Of a stretch of 64,000 bases of DNA, positions 55,377 through 64,000 are shown piece by piece. The notes beneath the pieces are model-generated. The model was not told the DNA's origin, did not search any database, and saw only the letters and a list, made by a program, of their open reading frames with translations. The position numbers and the translations under genes were made by a program. Location of the stretch: NCBI RefSeq assembly GCF_001293165.1, contig NZ_CP010552.1, forward strand, positions 124,001 to 188,000. The letters are read 5' to 3'. The stretch comes from Candidatus Thioglobus autotrophicus. Its GTDB lineage: Bacteria; Pseudomonadota; Gammaproteobacteria; PS1; Pseudothioglobaceae. Position 1 is the stretch's first letter. Every line of letters starts with the position of its first letter.

Positions 55377-56264
55377 ATGAAAAGAATCTTTTTATTTTTA
55401 ATGACCAATATTGCCATTCTCGTCTTGCTAAGCATCACACTCAGTCTATTAGGTGTTGAAGGCATTCTGGCTGAGAACGGCTCAGATCTCGACCTAAACG
55501 CTTTGCTAATTTTCTCAGCGGTGTTTGGCTTTGGTGGTGCCTTTATTTCTCTGGCAATTTCCAAATGGATGGCCAAGCGCATGACAGGCGCAGTCGTGAT
55601 TAAATCCCCAAATAACAATCTTGAAAAATGGCTAATTGAAACGGTTGAAAAACAAGCTAAGATTGTCGGTATTCGTATGCCTGAAGTGGCTATTTTTCCA
55701 TCTACTTCAATGAATGCATTTGCCACTGGTGCAAGCAAAAATAAAGCACTTGTTGCTGTATCTCAAGGCCTACTTGATAGCATGAATAAAAATGAAATTG
55801 AGGCAGTTGTTGGTCATGAAATGAGCCATGTGGCGAATGGTGATATGGTCACTCTAACGCTGATTCAAGGCGTGGTTAACACTTTTGTTATTTTCTTCTC
55901 ACGCGTCATCGGACATTTTGTTGACCGTGTTATTTTGAAAAATCAACGCGGACATGGTATTGGTTATTTTGTTACCACGCTGTTTGCTCAAATCGTTTTG
56001 TCAATTCTAGCTTCCACTATCGTTATGTATGTTTCTAGAAAGCGTGAATTTGTGGCTGATACTGGCGGTGCTGATTTAGCAGGACATCAAAACATGATTA
56101 GCGCACTAAAGCGTCTTGGCCAAGTAGAGCCACAAGCCTTGCCTGAGCAAATGGCCGCTTTTGGCATTAATGATAAAAAAGGCTTTGCCTCTTGGTTTTC
56201 TTCTCACCCACCGATCGAAGACCGTATTGCCGCCTTAGAGGCTCGCGCAAAAGCACAAGGATAA
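55377..56264 (+). CDS. htpX: Protease HtpX
   Basis: An inner-membrane zinc metalloprotease for damaged membrane proteins. The 295 residues have two N-terminal spans, the zinc motif VVGHEMSHVANGD (H-E-x-x-H near residue 140), two further spans near 160-220 and the third ligand region REFVADTGGADLAG near 222. The C-terminal SSHPPIEDRIAALE is the family end. map follows with a 2-nt gap. Confidence 0.96.
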   Translation: MKRIFLFLMTNIAILVLLSITLSLLGVEGILAENGSDLDLNALLIFSAVFGFGGAFISLAISKWMAKRMTGAVVIKSPNNNLEKWLIETVEKQAKIVGIRMPEVAIFPSTSMNAFATGASKNKALVAVSQGLLDSMNKNEIEAVVGHEMSHVANGDMVTLTLIQGVVNTFVIFFSRVIGHFVDRVILKNQRGHGIGYFVTTLFAQIVLSILASTIVMYVSRKREFVADTGGADLAGHQNMISALKRLGQVEPQALPEQMAAFGINDKKGFASWFSSHPPIEDRIAALEARAKAQG

Positions 56265-56266
56265 TT

Positions 56267-57043
56267 ATGGCTATTGATATTAAATCAGCTGATGAAATAG
56301 AAAAAATGCGCGTGGCTGGGCGCTTGGCAGCCGATGTATTAGATATGATTGCACCGTATGTCAAAGCGGGTGTTAGTACCGATGAGCTCGATAAAATTTG
56401 CCATGATTATATGGTTAATGAACAAGACGTCATCCCTGCGCCGCTTAATTATCACGGTTTTCCAAAATCCATTTGCACCAGTATTAATAACGTTGTTTGT
56501 CACGGTATTCCATCGGATAAACACCTTAAAAAAGGCGATATTGTTAATATCGATATTACTGTTATTAAAGATGGCTACCATGGTGACACTTCTAAAATGT
56601 TTGTCATTGGCAAGGCCAGTGTCAAGTCTCAGCGAATTTGCCGTATTGCTCAAGAGTGTTTGTATATTGGCATTAAGGCAGTCAAACCAGGTATTAAGTT
56701 AGGAGAAATTGGCATGGCCATTGGTGCACATGCTGATAAAAACAATTGCTCAATTGTGCACGATTATTGTGGTCACGGCATTGGTCTTAAGTTTCATACA
56801 GAGCCTCAGGTTGTGCATTACAACGATGGCAACGTTGATAGCAGCCCTATTCTTGAAGAAGGCATGACCTTTACGATTGAGCCCATGGTAAATATTGGCA
56901 GTTTTGAAGTTGCCACCTCTAAAGTAGATGGCTGGACAGTGACCACCAAAGATCGTTCGCTTTCAGCGCAATGGGAGCATACTATTTTAGTCACTAAATC
57001 CGGTTATGAAATCCTCACGCTTAGAGCTGAAGAGGATATCTAG
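56267..57043 (+). CDS. map: Methionine aminopeptidase, type I
   Basis: Removes the initiator methionine. The 258 residues, starting MAIDIKSADEIEKMRVAGR, show the metal ligands in VNIDITVIKDGYHGDTSKMF (Asp, Asp), GHGIGLKFHTEPQV (His), MTFTIEPMVNIG (Glu) and QWEHTILVT (Glu). A longer frame begins inside htpX, but the start at 56267 fits the family and lies 2 nt after the htpX stop. Confidence 0.96.
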   Translation: MAIDIKSADEIEKMRVAGRLAADVLDMIAPYVKAGVSTDELDKICHDYMVNEQDVIPAPLNYHGFPKSICTSINNVVCHGIPSDKHLKKGDIVNIDITVIKDGYHGDTSKMFVIGKASVKSQRICRIAQECLYIGIKAVKPGIKLGEIGMAIGAHADKNNCSIVHDYCGHGIGLKFHTEPQVVHYNDGNVDSSPILEEGMTFTIEPMVNIGSFEVATSKVDGWTVTTKDRSLSAQWEHTILVTKSGYEILTLRAEEDI

Positions 57044-57099
57044 ATAGGCATCTGCCTGTGCTAAAATAAACGTTTTTTATTGCTGTTTATATTTAAACC

Positions 57100-57708
57100 T
57101 TGAAAAACCTAAGAAACTATTTCATTTCCGGTCTACTTTTCTGGATTCCGTTAGGATTAAGCATTGTCGTTATTAAGTTCTTTTTAGAATTGATTAATGA
57201 CATCGTACCGCCTGAGTATTTACCTGAGGCACTATTTAACCTTGAAGGTAGCATTCCTGGCTCTGGTATTGTTTGGGTAATACTAATTCTAATCATTACG
57301 GGTGCTTTAGTTAGTAACTTTATCGGTAAAAAATTAGTCGAATTATGGGAAAAACTCCTTAATAGAATTCCAGGATTTCGTGGCATTTACAAGGCTTTAA
57401 AACAACTCTCTGATACGGTTTTAAGCCCGACAGGCAATAGCTTTAAAAAAGCATTATTAATTGAATACCCGCGCAAAGGCCTATGGACAATCGCTTTTCA
57501 AACGGGTAATTATCAAGGTGAAATCGCCAATAAAATTGGCGAAGAAATTATCAATATTTATGTGCCAACCACTCCCAACCCAACCTCTGGTTTCTTCATT
57601 ATGCTGCCTAAAGCCGAAGCGATTGAACTAGACATGAGTGTTGATGAAGCATTTAAACTAATTATCTCTACCGGCGTGGTAGAGCCAAACGAATTATCAA
57701 AAGGATAA
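57100..57708 (+). CDS. DUF502 family membrane protein
   Basis: A 202-residue protein with two membrane spans ([21 protein letters not shown] and [19 protein letters not shown]) and a soluble C-terminal domain with [17 protein letters not shown] and [16 protein letters not shown], the DUF502 signature. The family has no established function and often precedes aspS, as here (4-nt gap). The start is a TTG. Confidence 0.88.
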   Translation: MKNLRNYFISGLLFWIPLGLSIVVIKFFLELINDIVPPEYLPEALFNLEGSIPGSGIVWVILILIITGALVSNFIGKKLVELWEKLLNRIPGFRGIYKALKQLSDTVLSPTGNSFKKALLIEYPRKGLWTIAFQTGNYQGEIANKIGEEIINIYVPTTPNPTSGFFIMLPKAEAIELDMSVDEAFKLIISTGVVEPNELSKG

Positions 57709-57712
57709 AACT

Positions 57713-59464
57713 ATGAGAACGAACTATTGTGGCGAACTAAATAAAGACAATATTGACCAAACCGTTGAGATTTGCGGCTGGGTAAATCGTAGACGTGACC
57801 ATGGTGGCGTTATCTTTTTAGACATACGTGACAAGCGCGGCATTGCTCAGGTCGTTATCAATCCTGATAATGCTGATTTTGCGATTGCTGAAACCATCCG
57901 TAATGAATTTGTCTTAAAAATTACCGGTACTGTTATTGCTAGAGGAGAGGGTTTAGCTAATCCAAAATTAGCCTCAGGTGATATTGAAATTGTTGCCAGT
58001 CATATTGAAATCCTTAACACCTCTAAGCCAGTGCCTTTCCAGATTGATGCGACCGACACCTCGGAAGAAGTGCGCCTTAAATATCGTTACCTAGATTTGC
58101 GTAACGACGCCATGCAAAAACGTATGCGTCTGCGCTCAAAAGTTACTCACTTTATGCGTGAGTTTATGGACAGCCATGATTTCTTAGACATTGAAACACC
58201 CTTTTTAACTAAGGCAACTCCTGAAGGTGCGCGTGACTACTTGGTGCCATCGCGTACTCACCCAGGTGAATTTTTTGCCCTACCTCAATCTCCACAGTTG
58301 TTTAAACAACTGCTAATGATGTCGGGCTTTGAGCGTTATTACCAAATTGTTAAATGTTTCAGAGATGAAGACTTGCGTGCTGATCGTCAGCCAGAATTCA
58401 CTCAGCTTGACGTTGAAACTTCATTTATGAATGAAGATGAAATTATGAAGATGATGGAAGAATTAACGCGCGGCATGTTCAAAGACGCCATCGATGTCGA
58501 CTTAGGCGATGAATTCCCTAGTATTACCTATGCAGACGCTATGCACTTATACGGTGTTGATCGCCCTGATATGCGTATCCCAATGCAAATGACTGACATG
58601 GATGAGCTTATGCAAGGCGTTGACTTTAAAGTATTCTCTGGCCCTGCCAGTAGTGATGGCTCGCGCGTAGCTGCACTACGCGTTCCAGGTGGCGCTTCTA
58701 TCAGTCGTAAGAAAATTGATAAATACACTAAATACGTTAGCATCTATGGTGCCAAAGGCTTGGCTTACATCAAGCTCAACGAAGACGGCCCTGCTTCACC
58801 AATTTTAAAATTCTTAGGCGATGATGTCACCGCTAAAGTCATTGAAATGACCGGCGCACAAACAGGTGATATTATCTTCTTTGGTGCGGATAAGACCAAA
58901 ATTGTGAATGAAGCCTTGGGTAACTTACGTGAGCAATTAGCCAAAGACATGGATTTATTTGACAAACCATGGGCGCCAATTTGGGTAGTAGATTTCCCAA
59001 TGTTTGACGAAAATGACGATGGCTCATTAAGCGCTATCCACCATCCATTTACCGCACCTAATGTTGATGCAAAAACTTTAGAAGAAACCGCACCAACAGC
59101 CCTATCAAGAGCTTATGATCTAGTCATTAACGGTTCTGAAGTAGGTGGCGGCTCTATTCGAATCCACCAGGTTGAAATGCAACAAACTGTCTTAAAATTA
59201 TTAGGTATTTCTGATGAAGAGGCCAAAGATAAATTTGGCTTCTTGTTAGATGCTCTCGAGTACGGCTGTCCGCCTCATGGTGGTATGGCATTTGGTCTAG
59301 ATCGTTTAGTGATGATCATGACAGGCTCTGACTCTATTCGTGATGTTATTGCCTTCCCTAAAACTCAAACTGCTGCTTGTTTATTAACCGACGCACCTGC
59401 TGAGGTTCCAAGAAAAGTACTACGCGAGTTAAGTGTGCAAGTGAGCTTAGCGAAAAAAGACTAA
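57713..59464 (+). CDS. aspS: Aspartyl-tRNA synthetase
   Basis: Charges tRNA-Asp, class II. The 583 residues have the OB-fold anticodon domain ([20 protein letters not shown] near 20), motif 2 region [27 protein letters not shown] near 211, the bacterial GAD insertion domain (~280-400) and motif 3 [22 protein letters not shown] near 520. It follows the DUF502 gene. Asparaginyl-tRNA synthetase is not in the window, so whether it is discriminating is not determined. Confidence 0.97.
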   Translation: MRTNYCGELNKDNIDQTVEICGWVNRRRDHGGVIFLDIRDKRGIAQVVINPDNADFAIAETIRNEFVLKITGTVIARGEGLANPKLASGDIEIVASHIEILNTSKPVPFQIDATDTSEEVRLKYRYLDLRNDAMQKRMRLRSKVTHFMREFMDSHDFLDIETPFLTKATPEGARDYLVPSRTHPGEFFALPQSPQLFKQLLMMSGFERYYQIVKCFRDEDLRADRQPEFTQLDVETSFMNEDEIMKMMEELTRGMFKDAIDVDLGDEFPSITYADAMHLYGVDRPDMRIPMQMTDMDELMQGVDFKVFSGPASSDGSRVAALRVPGGASISRKKIDKYTKYVSIYGAKGLAYIKLNEDGPASPILKFLGDDVTAKVIEMTGAQTGDIIFFGADKTKIVNEALGNLREQLAKDMDLFDKPWAPIWVVDFPMFDENDDGSLSAIHHPFTAPNVDAKTLEETAPTALSRAYDLVINGSEVGGGSIRIHQVEMQQTVLKLLGISDEEAKDKFGFLLDALEYGCPPHGGMAFGLDRLVMIMTGSDSIRDVIAFPKTQTAACLLTDAPAEVPRKVLRELSVQVSLAKKD

Positions 59465-59469
59465 TATTT

Positions 59470-60420
59470 GTGAGTCGTATTACCGATCAAATAAAGGCAG
59501 AGCTTAAAGCTAAAAATGCTGTTTTAGTAGCACACTATTATGTGAGTGCTGAGTTGCAAACTTTAGCTGAAGAAAGCGGCGGTATTGTTTCTGATTCTTT
59601 AGAGATGGCACGTTTTGGTCAAAATTGTAGCGCCGACACCATTGTCGTTGCAGGCGTAAAATTTATGGGCGAGACGGCTAAAATCCTCTCTCCTGAAAAA
59701 ACAGTATTGGTTTTAGATGAAGGTGCCACTTGCTCTTTAGATGAAGATTGCCCGATTGCTAATTTTTCTAAGTTTTGTGATGAGCACCCTGATCGCACCG
59801 TTGTCGTTTATGCCAATACCAGCGCAGAAGTCAAAGCACGAGCTGACTGGGTAGTAACCTCGGGCAGCGCTTTAAAGGTAGTTCAACATCTTAAGAGCCA
59901 AGGCAAAAAAATCCTTTGGGCGCCTGATAAACACCTTGGCAATTATGTGCAGAGTGAAACCGGTGCAGACATGCTACTATGGCAAGGCTCTTGTGTGGTA
60001 CATGAGCGCTTTAAGGCTGATGCTCTCGTTAACTTAAAAAAACATCATCCTGAAGCGGGCGTTTTAGTACACCCAGAATCACCGCAATCAGTGGTTGATT
60101 TGGCCGATGTTGTCGGCTCAACTACCGCACTCATTAATGCGGTTCGAGATCGAGATGAGCAAACTTTTATTGTGGCAACAGATAATGGCATCTTTCACAA
60201 AATGCGTGAAGTTGCACCAAACAAAACTCTAATTGAAGCACCTACTGCAGGACAAGGTGCGGATTGCGAATCATGCGCTCACTGTGAATGGATGGCAATG
60301 AATACATTAGACAACTGCCTAAGCACTTTAAAAACAGCTGGCAATGAAATAAAAATTGACCCATTGGTTAATCAAAAAGCACAAAATTCTATACAAAAAT
60401 TACTCGACTTTACCGCATAA
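59470..60420 (+). CDS. nadA: Quinolinate synthase
   Basis: Makes quinolinate for NAD from iminoaspartate and dihydroxyacetone phosphate, using a [4Fe-4S] cluster. The 316 residues hold [19 protein letters not shown] near 17, [19 protein letters not shown] near 56, [14 protein letters not shown] near 82, [14 protein letters not shown] near 128 and the C-terminal [18 protein letters not shown] cluster region near 273. Start is GTG, 5 nt past aspS. NfuA could supply its cluster. Confidence 0.95.
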   Translation: MSRITDQIKAELKAKNAVLVAHYYVSAELQTLAEESGGIVSDSLEMARFGQNCSADTIVVAGVKFMGETAKILSPEKTVLVLDEGATCSLDEDCPIANFSKFCDEHPDRTVVVYANTSAEVKARADWVVTSGSALKVVQHLKSQGKKILWAPDKHLGNYVQSETGADMLLWQGSCVVHERFKADALVNLKKHHPEAGVLVHPESPQSVVDLADVVGSTTALINAVRDRDEQTFIVATDNGIFHKMREVAPNKTLIEAPTAGQGADCESCAHCEWMAMNTLDNCLSTLKTAGNEIKIDPLVNQKAQNSIQKLLDFTA

Positions 60421-60471
60421 CGTTTAGACATAAAAGGTAAAATTTAACCCCTATATTCACCGGAGAAAAAA

Positions 60472-61215
60472 ATGGCAGGACATAGTAAATGGCATAACAT
60501 TCAGCACCGTAAAGGCGCACAGGATGCCAAACGTGGAAAAATCTTTACCAAACTCATTAAAGAAATCGTTATTGCTGCCAAAGCTGGTGGTGGCGTGATT
60601 GAAAACAATCCAAGCCTTAGAATGGTGATTGATAAAGCACTTGCTGCCAACATGAAGCGTGACACGATTGAAAGTGCTGTTAAACGTGGCTCAGGCGACT
60701 TAGATGGTGAAAACTATGATGAAGTACGCTACGAAGGTTATGGCCTTGGTGGTACTGCTATTATGGTGGATACACTAACAGATAATCGAAATCGTACTGT
60801 GGCTGATGTGCGTCATGCTTTCACCAAACATGGTGGTAATTTAGGCACTGATGGCTCTGTTTCTTACTTATTTACCAAGCAAGGGTTCATTAGTTTTGCT
60901 GCGGGTGGCGATGAAGATAAGATTATGGAAGTAGCACTCGATGCAGGCGCTGAAGATATTATTACCAATGATGATGGCTCTATTGATGTTATCACCTCTC
61001 CTGAAGAGTTCTTTACTGTTAAAGACGCCTTGACTGATGCAGGCTTAGAAAGCGCACATTCAGAAGTAACGATGGAGCCTTCAACTCGCGTTGAGCTTAA
61101 CTTAGGTGATGCGGAAAAATTTATGAAACTCATTGACCGACTAGAAGATCTTGACGACACGCAAGAGGTTTATCACAATGCAGATATTTCTGAAGAGGTT
61201 ATGGCACAATTATGA
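60472..61215 (+). CDS. yebC: YebC/PmpR-family protein (transcription or translation factor)
   Basis: A 247-residue protein with the invariant start [43 protein letters not shown] near 85 and [20 protein letters not shown] near 118. YebC proteins were described as DNA-binding regulators and, more recently, as helping ribosomes through proline stretches. Here ruvC does not follow; purL overlaps its stop (ATGA), suggesting coupled translation with purL. Confidence 0.95.
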   Translation: MAGHSKWHNIQHRKGAQDAKRGKIFTKLIKEIVIAAKAGGGVIENNPSLRMVIDKALAANMKRDTIESAVKRGSGDLDGENYDEVRYEGYGLGGTAIMVDTLTDNRNRTVADVRHAFTKHGGNLGTDGSVSYLFTKQGFISFAAGGDEDKIMEVALDAGAEDIITNDDGSIDVITSPEEFFTVKDALTDAGLESAHSEVTMEPSTRVELNLGDAEKFMKLIDRLEDLDDTQEVYHNADISEEVMAQL

Positions 61216-64000
61216 TTCATATTCATCAAGGTATTAGCGCACTAGGTGCTTTCAAAACCCAGGCTTTACAAACTAAATTGTCTCAAGCTCAGCCTGGTTT
61301 ATCGCTATTAGGCGCTGAGTTTATTCATTTTGCCGATCTAAGTGCAAGCCTTGATGAAAACCAATCAAACCAATTAACACAGCTACTTTCTTATAGCGAG
61401 TTGCTCACAATTAACAATGCTAAATCTAGTCTTGTTATTATTCCAAGACTCGGCACAATCTCTCCTTGGTCTTCTAAAGCAACGGATATTATGCACTTAT
61501 GCGATCTGGCGCAGATCAAGCGTATAGAGCGCGCTATTATTTATCATTTTGATGCTGAAATCACCAATCAAGCAAAAGTTTTAGCTTGTGTTATGGACAA
61601 AATGACAGAGTCAGAACTTAGCAATATAGAAGATGCACACACCTTGTTTGATCATTTTGAGCCTCAGCCATTTACCAGTGTTGATATTTTAACTCAAGGC
61701 AAAAAAGCCTTAGAAAAAACCAATATAGAGCTTGGCTTGGCGCTATCTGCTGGAGAGATTGATTATTTAGTAGAAAGCTTTACCAAGCTTGAGCGCAACC
61801 CAACAGACATTGAACTAATGATGTTTGCACAAGCAAATTCTGAGCATTGCCGTCATAAAATATTCAACGCTGATTGGAAAATTGATGATACCGAGCAAGC
61901 TAAAAGCTTATTCGCCATGATTCGCAACACCTACCACAAGCATCCTGAAGGCTTGTTAAGCGTTTATTCTGACAACTCAGCGGTAATGGCTGGCCATGAA
62001 GGCGAGCGCTTTTATGCAGATGAAAATGGTAAATACGTTAGTTCAAAAGAACATCGCGCCATTTTAATGAAAGTAGAAACTCACAACCACCCTACCGCTA
62101 TTGCCCCGCACCCAGGTGCAGCGACTGGCTCTGGTGGTGAGATTCGTGACGAAGGTGCAACAGGACAAGGCTCCAAACCTAAAGTTGGCTTGTGTGGCTT
62201 TAGTGTTTCTAATTTAAAAATTAATGATGCCACCCAGCCCTGGGAAAAAGACCATGGTAAGCCTTCACAAATCGTATCAGCTCTTGATATTATGCTCGAA
62301 GGCCCAATTGGCGCTGCTGCTTTTAATAACGAGTTTGGTCGTCCAAATATCTTAGGTTATTTCCGTAGCTACGAGCAACAAACCCCTGATGGTGATATTC
62401 GCGGCTACCACAAGCCAATTATGCTGGCTGGTGGACTAGGTCATATTCAAGAGCAACACATTCAAAAAGGTGAAATCCCTGTCGGCAGTAAAATTATTGT
62501 TCTAGGTGGTCCGGCCATGCTGATTGGTTTAGGTGGTGGCGCTGCATCAAGTATTAAGAGTGGTGAGCAAAGCGAAGACCTAGATTTTGCCTCGGTTCAA
62601 CGGGCCAATCCTGAGATGGAAAGACGCGCCCAAGAAGTGATTGATCGCTGTGCTAATTTGGGCAATGATAATCCTATTATTTCTATTCATGATATTGGTG
62701 CAGGCGGCTTATCAAACGGCCTACCTGAGTTAGTCAATGACTCAGGACGTGGTGGTAAGTTTGAGCTTAGAAATATCCCAAATGACGACAACCAAATGTC
62801 GCCACTTGAAATCTGGTGTAACGAATCTCAAGAGCGTTACGTACTTGCTATTGCCCCATCGAGCCTAGACTTATTTAGCAAAATCTGTGAACGCGAGCGT
62901 GCACCATTTGCTGTTTTGGGTGATTCAACCAAAGAACAAGAATTGGTGCTGAGTGATGAATTATTTGCCGATACACCAATCGATATGCCAATGTCAGTTT
63001 TATTAGGCAACCCGCCTAAAGTAAGTATTGAAGCGACCACACAAAATATTGATCTTAACCCACTAAACACTAGCAATATTAATCTTGATGAAGCGATTTC
63101 TAGAATTTTGCAACTACCAACTGTTGCCAGTAAAAACTTCCTAATCACCATTGGCGATCGAAGCATTACGGGTATGGTAGCGCGTGATCAGCTTGTAGGT
63201 CCATGGCAAGTGCCGGTAGCCGATTGTGCGATTTCTGTGGCTGATTATGTGAGCTACAAAGGTGAGATTATGTCTTTAGGCGAGCGCACACCACTGGCTT
63301 TATGTGATGCCAACTCTGCAGCACGCATGACTATTGGCGAGGCTTTAACCAATATGCTCGGCGGTTACGTGGAAGACATTCACGATATTAGCCTTAGCGC
63401 TAATTGGATGAGCGCTTCTGGCCACAAAGGTGAAGATGCCAAACTGTTTGAAGCCGTTAAAGCGGTCGGCATGGATTTGTGTCCTGAACTCGGCCTTACC
63501 GTGCCAGTAGGTAAAGACTCAATGAGCATGAAAAGCTCTTGGAGTGAAAACGGCGAAGATAAATCCGTTACCTCACCTTTATCACTAATCATTACCGCTT
63601 TTTCAAAAACCAGCGATGTTAGACTCCAAAAAACCCCGTTACTAGAAATGGATTCAGATTCTGAGCTATTACTCATCGACCTTGGTTTTGGCCAAAATCG
63701 TATGGGTGGTTCGTGCCTAGCGCAAGTGTACAATCAAGTTGGTGATATAGCGCCAAATCTTGACGATAGCGCCGTGTTTAAATCATTCTTCACCGTTATT
63801 AATCAGCTTAATAAAGATGGCCTAATTAGTGCTTATCATGACCGCTCTGATGGCGGCGTTATCACTACCTTGCTAGAAATGGCATTTGCCTCACACACAG
63901 GTTTAACCATCAATACAGATGCTAGCATTGAAAGCCTGTTTAACGAAGAGCTTGGTTGTGTTATTCAGGTTAAATCTGAAAACAAAAACGCCGTTGCTGA
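61212..64000 (+). CDS. purL: Phosphoribosylformylglycinamidine synthase, 3' end beyond the window
   Basis: Large single-chain PurL converts FGAR to FGAM in purine synthesis. About 929 of ~1290 codons are present. Seen: the N-terminal PurS-like domain ([19 protein letters not shown]), [18 protein letters not shown] near 209, [22 protein letters not shown] near 291, [12 protein letters not shown] near 497 and [14 protein letters not shown] near 880. The C-terminal glutamine amidotransferase domain lies outside. Its start overlaps the yebC stop by 4 bp. Confidence 0.95.
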   Translation, partial: MIHIHQGISALGAFKTQALQTKLSQAQPGLSLLGAEFIHFADLSASLDENQSNQLTQLLSYSELLTINNAKSSLVIIPRLGTISPWSSKATDIMHLCDLAQIKRIERAIIYHFDAEITNQAKVLACVMDKMTESELSNIEDAHTLFDHFEPQPFTSVDILTQGKKALEKTNIELGLALSAGEIDYLVESFTKLERNPTDIELMMFAQANSEHCRHKIFNADWKIDDTEQAKSLFAMIRNTYHKHPEGLLSVYSDNSAVMAGHEGERFYADENGKYVSSKEHRAILMKVETHNHPTAIAPHPGAATGSGGEIRDEGATGQGSKPKVGLCGFSVSNLKINDATQPWEKDHGKPSQIVSALDIMLEGPIGAAAFNNEFGRPNILGYFRSYEQQTPDGDIRGYHKPIMLAGGLGHIQEQHIQKGEIPVGSKIIVLGGPAMLIGLGGGAASSIKSGEQSEDLDFASVQRANPEMERRAQEVIDRCANLGNDNPIISIHDIGAGGLSNGLPELVNDSGRGGKFELRNIPNDDNQMSPLEIWCNESQERYVLAIAPSSLDLFSKICERERAPFAVLGDSTKEQELVLSDELFADTPIDMPMSVLLGNPPKVSIEATTQNIDLNPLNTSNINLDEAISRILQLPTVASKNFLITIGDRSITGMVARDQLVGPWQVPVADCAISVADYVSYKGEIMSLGERTPLALCDANSAARMTIGEALTNMLGGYVEDIHDISLSANWMSASGHKGEDAKLFEAVKAVGMDLCPELGLTVPVGKDSMSMKSSWSENGEDKSVTSPLSLIITAFSKTSDVRLQKTPLLEMDSDSELLLIDLGFGQNRMGGSCLAQVYNQVGDIAPNLDDSAVFKSFFTVINQLNKDGLISAYHDRSDGGVITTLLEMAFASHTGLTINTDASIESLFNEELGCVIQVKSENKNAVA

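Overview
The window looks like chromosomal DNA of a low-GC marine gammaproteobacterium. Gene content and order (cbbY, dksA, acnD/prpF-type methylcitrate genes, DUF4212/symporter/DUF294/acs block, argX-hisR-like tRNA cluster) and the AT-rich codon use suggest the SUP05/'Candidatus Thioglobus' sulfur-oxidiser clade. That placement is inference from recognition, not from a search. Most of the window is densely packed housekeeping sequence, with many 1-8 bp gene overlaps.

Layout. 1-4.6 kb: 5'-part of uvrB, aspC and ygiQ. 4.68-9.41 kb: a decayed integrative island in the 3' end of tRNA-Asn, carrying ParDE-type modules, a Fic protein, a secreted GlcG/HbpS-like protein, a broken RelE-like toxin and IS3-type debris. 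9.56-12.5 kb: four paralogous secreted Asn/Gly/Phe-rich repeat proteins, the least explained part of the window. 12.6-23 kb: icd, rimI, ilvA, cbbY, dksA, and a long leftward run obgE-proB-folK-panB-panC-nfuA-(membrane protein)-thiL. 23-28.7 kb: waaA, an ion channel, a Bfd-like ferredoxin, thiC, hemB and a coiled-coil membrane-anchored protein. 28.7-35.8 kb: an acetate module (small symporter subunit, symporter, DUF294/CBS regulator, DnaQ-like exonuclease, acs). 35.9-37.2 kb: marR and an intact IS1595-type insertion sequence with perfect inverted repeats and an 8-bp target duplication. 37.3-45.9 kb: a complete methylcitrate (propionate) operon, gntR-prpB-prpC-acnD-prpF-prpE, with a readable promoter and operators. 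46-48.5 kb: rpoZ, dnaQ, ubiD. 48.6-51.3 kb: tRNA-Pro, tRNA-Arg and tRNA-His, with a second small island in tRNA-His holding a nonsense-mutated integrase and another Fic protein. 51.4-64 kb: a redox/stress group (peroxiredoxin-glutaredoxin fusion, OxyR-like regulator, glutaredoxin, atypical Hsp33), then rluA-like, htpX, map, DUF502, aspS, nadA, yebC and the first ~930 codons of purL.

How it fits together. The acetate and methylcitrate blocks both activate short acids to acyl-CoA and feed pyruvate, succinate or acetyl-CoA into central metabolism beside icd; with cbbY this points to a mixotrophic sulfur-oxidiser lifestyle. The two tRNA islands are architecturally alike. In both, paired TGACAACA repeats lie exactly 50 and 61 nt downstream of the tRNA 3' end, a new terminator lies between, and the original tRNA terminator is pushed to the far side of the element. 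This suggests one integrase type made both, although only the tRNA-His island still has an integrase, and that one is broken.
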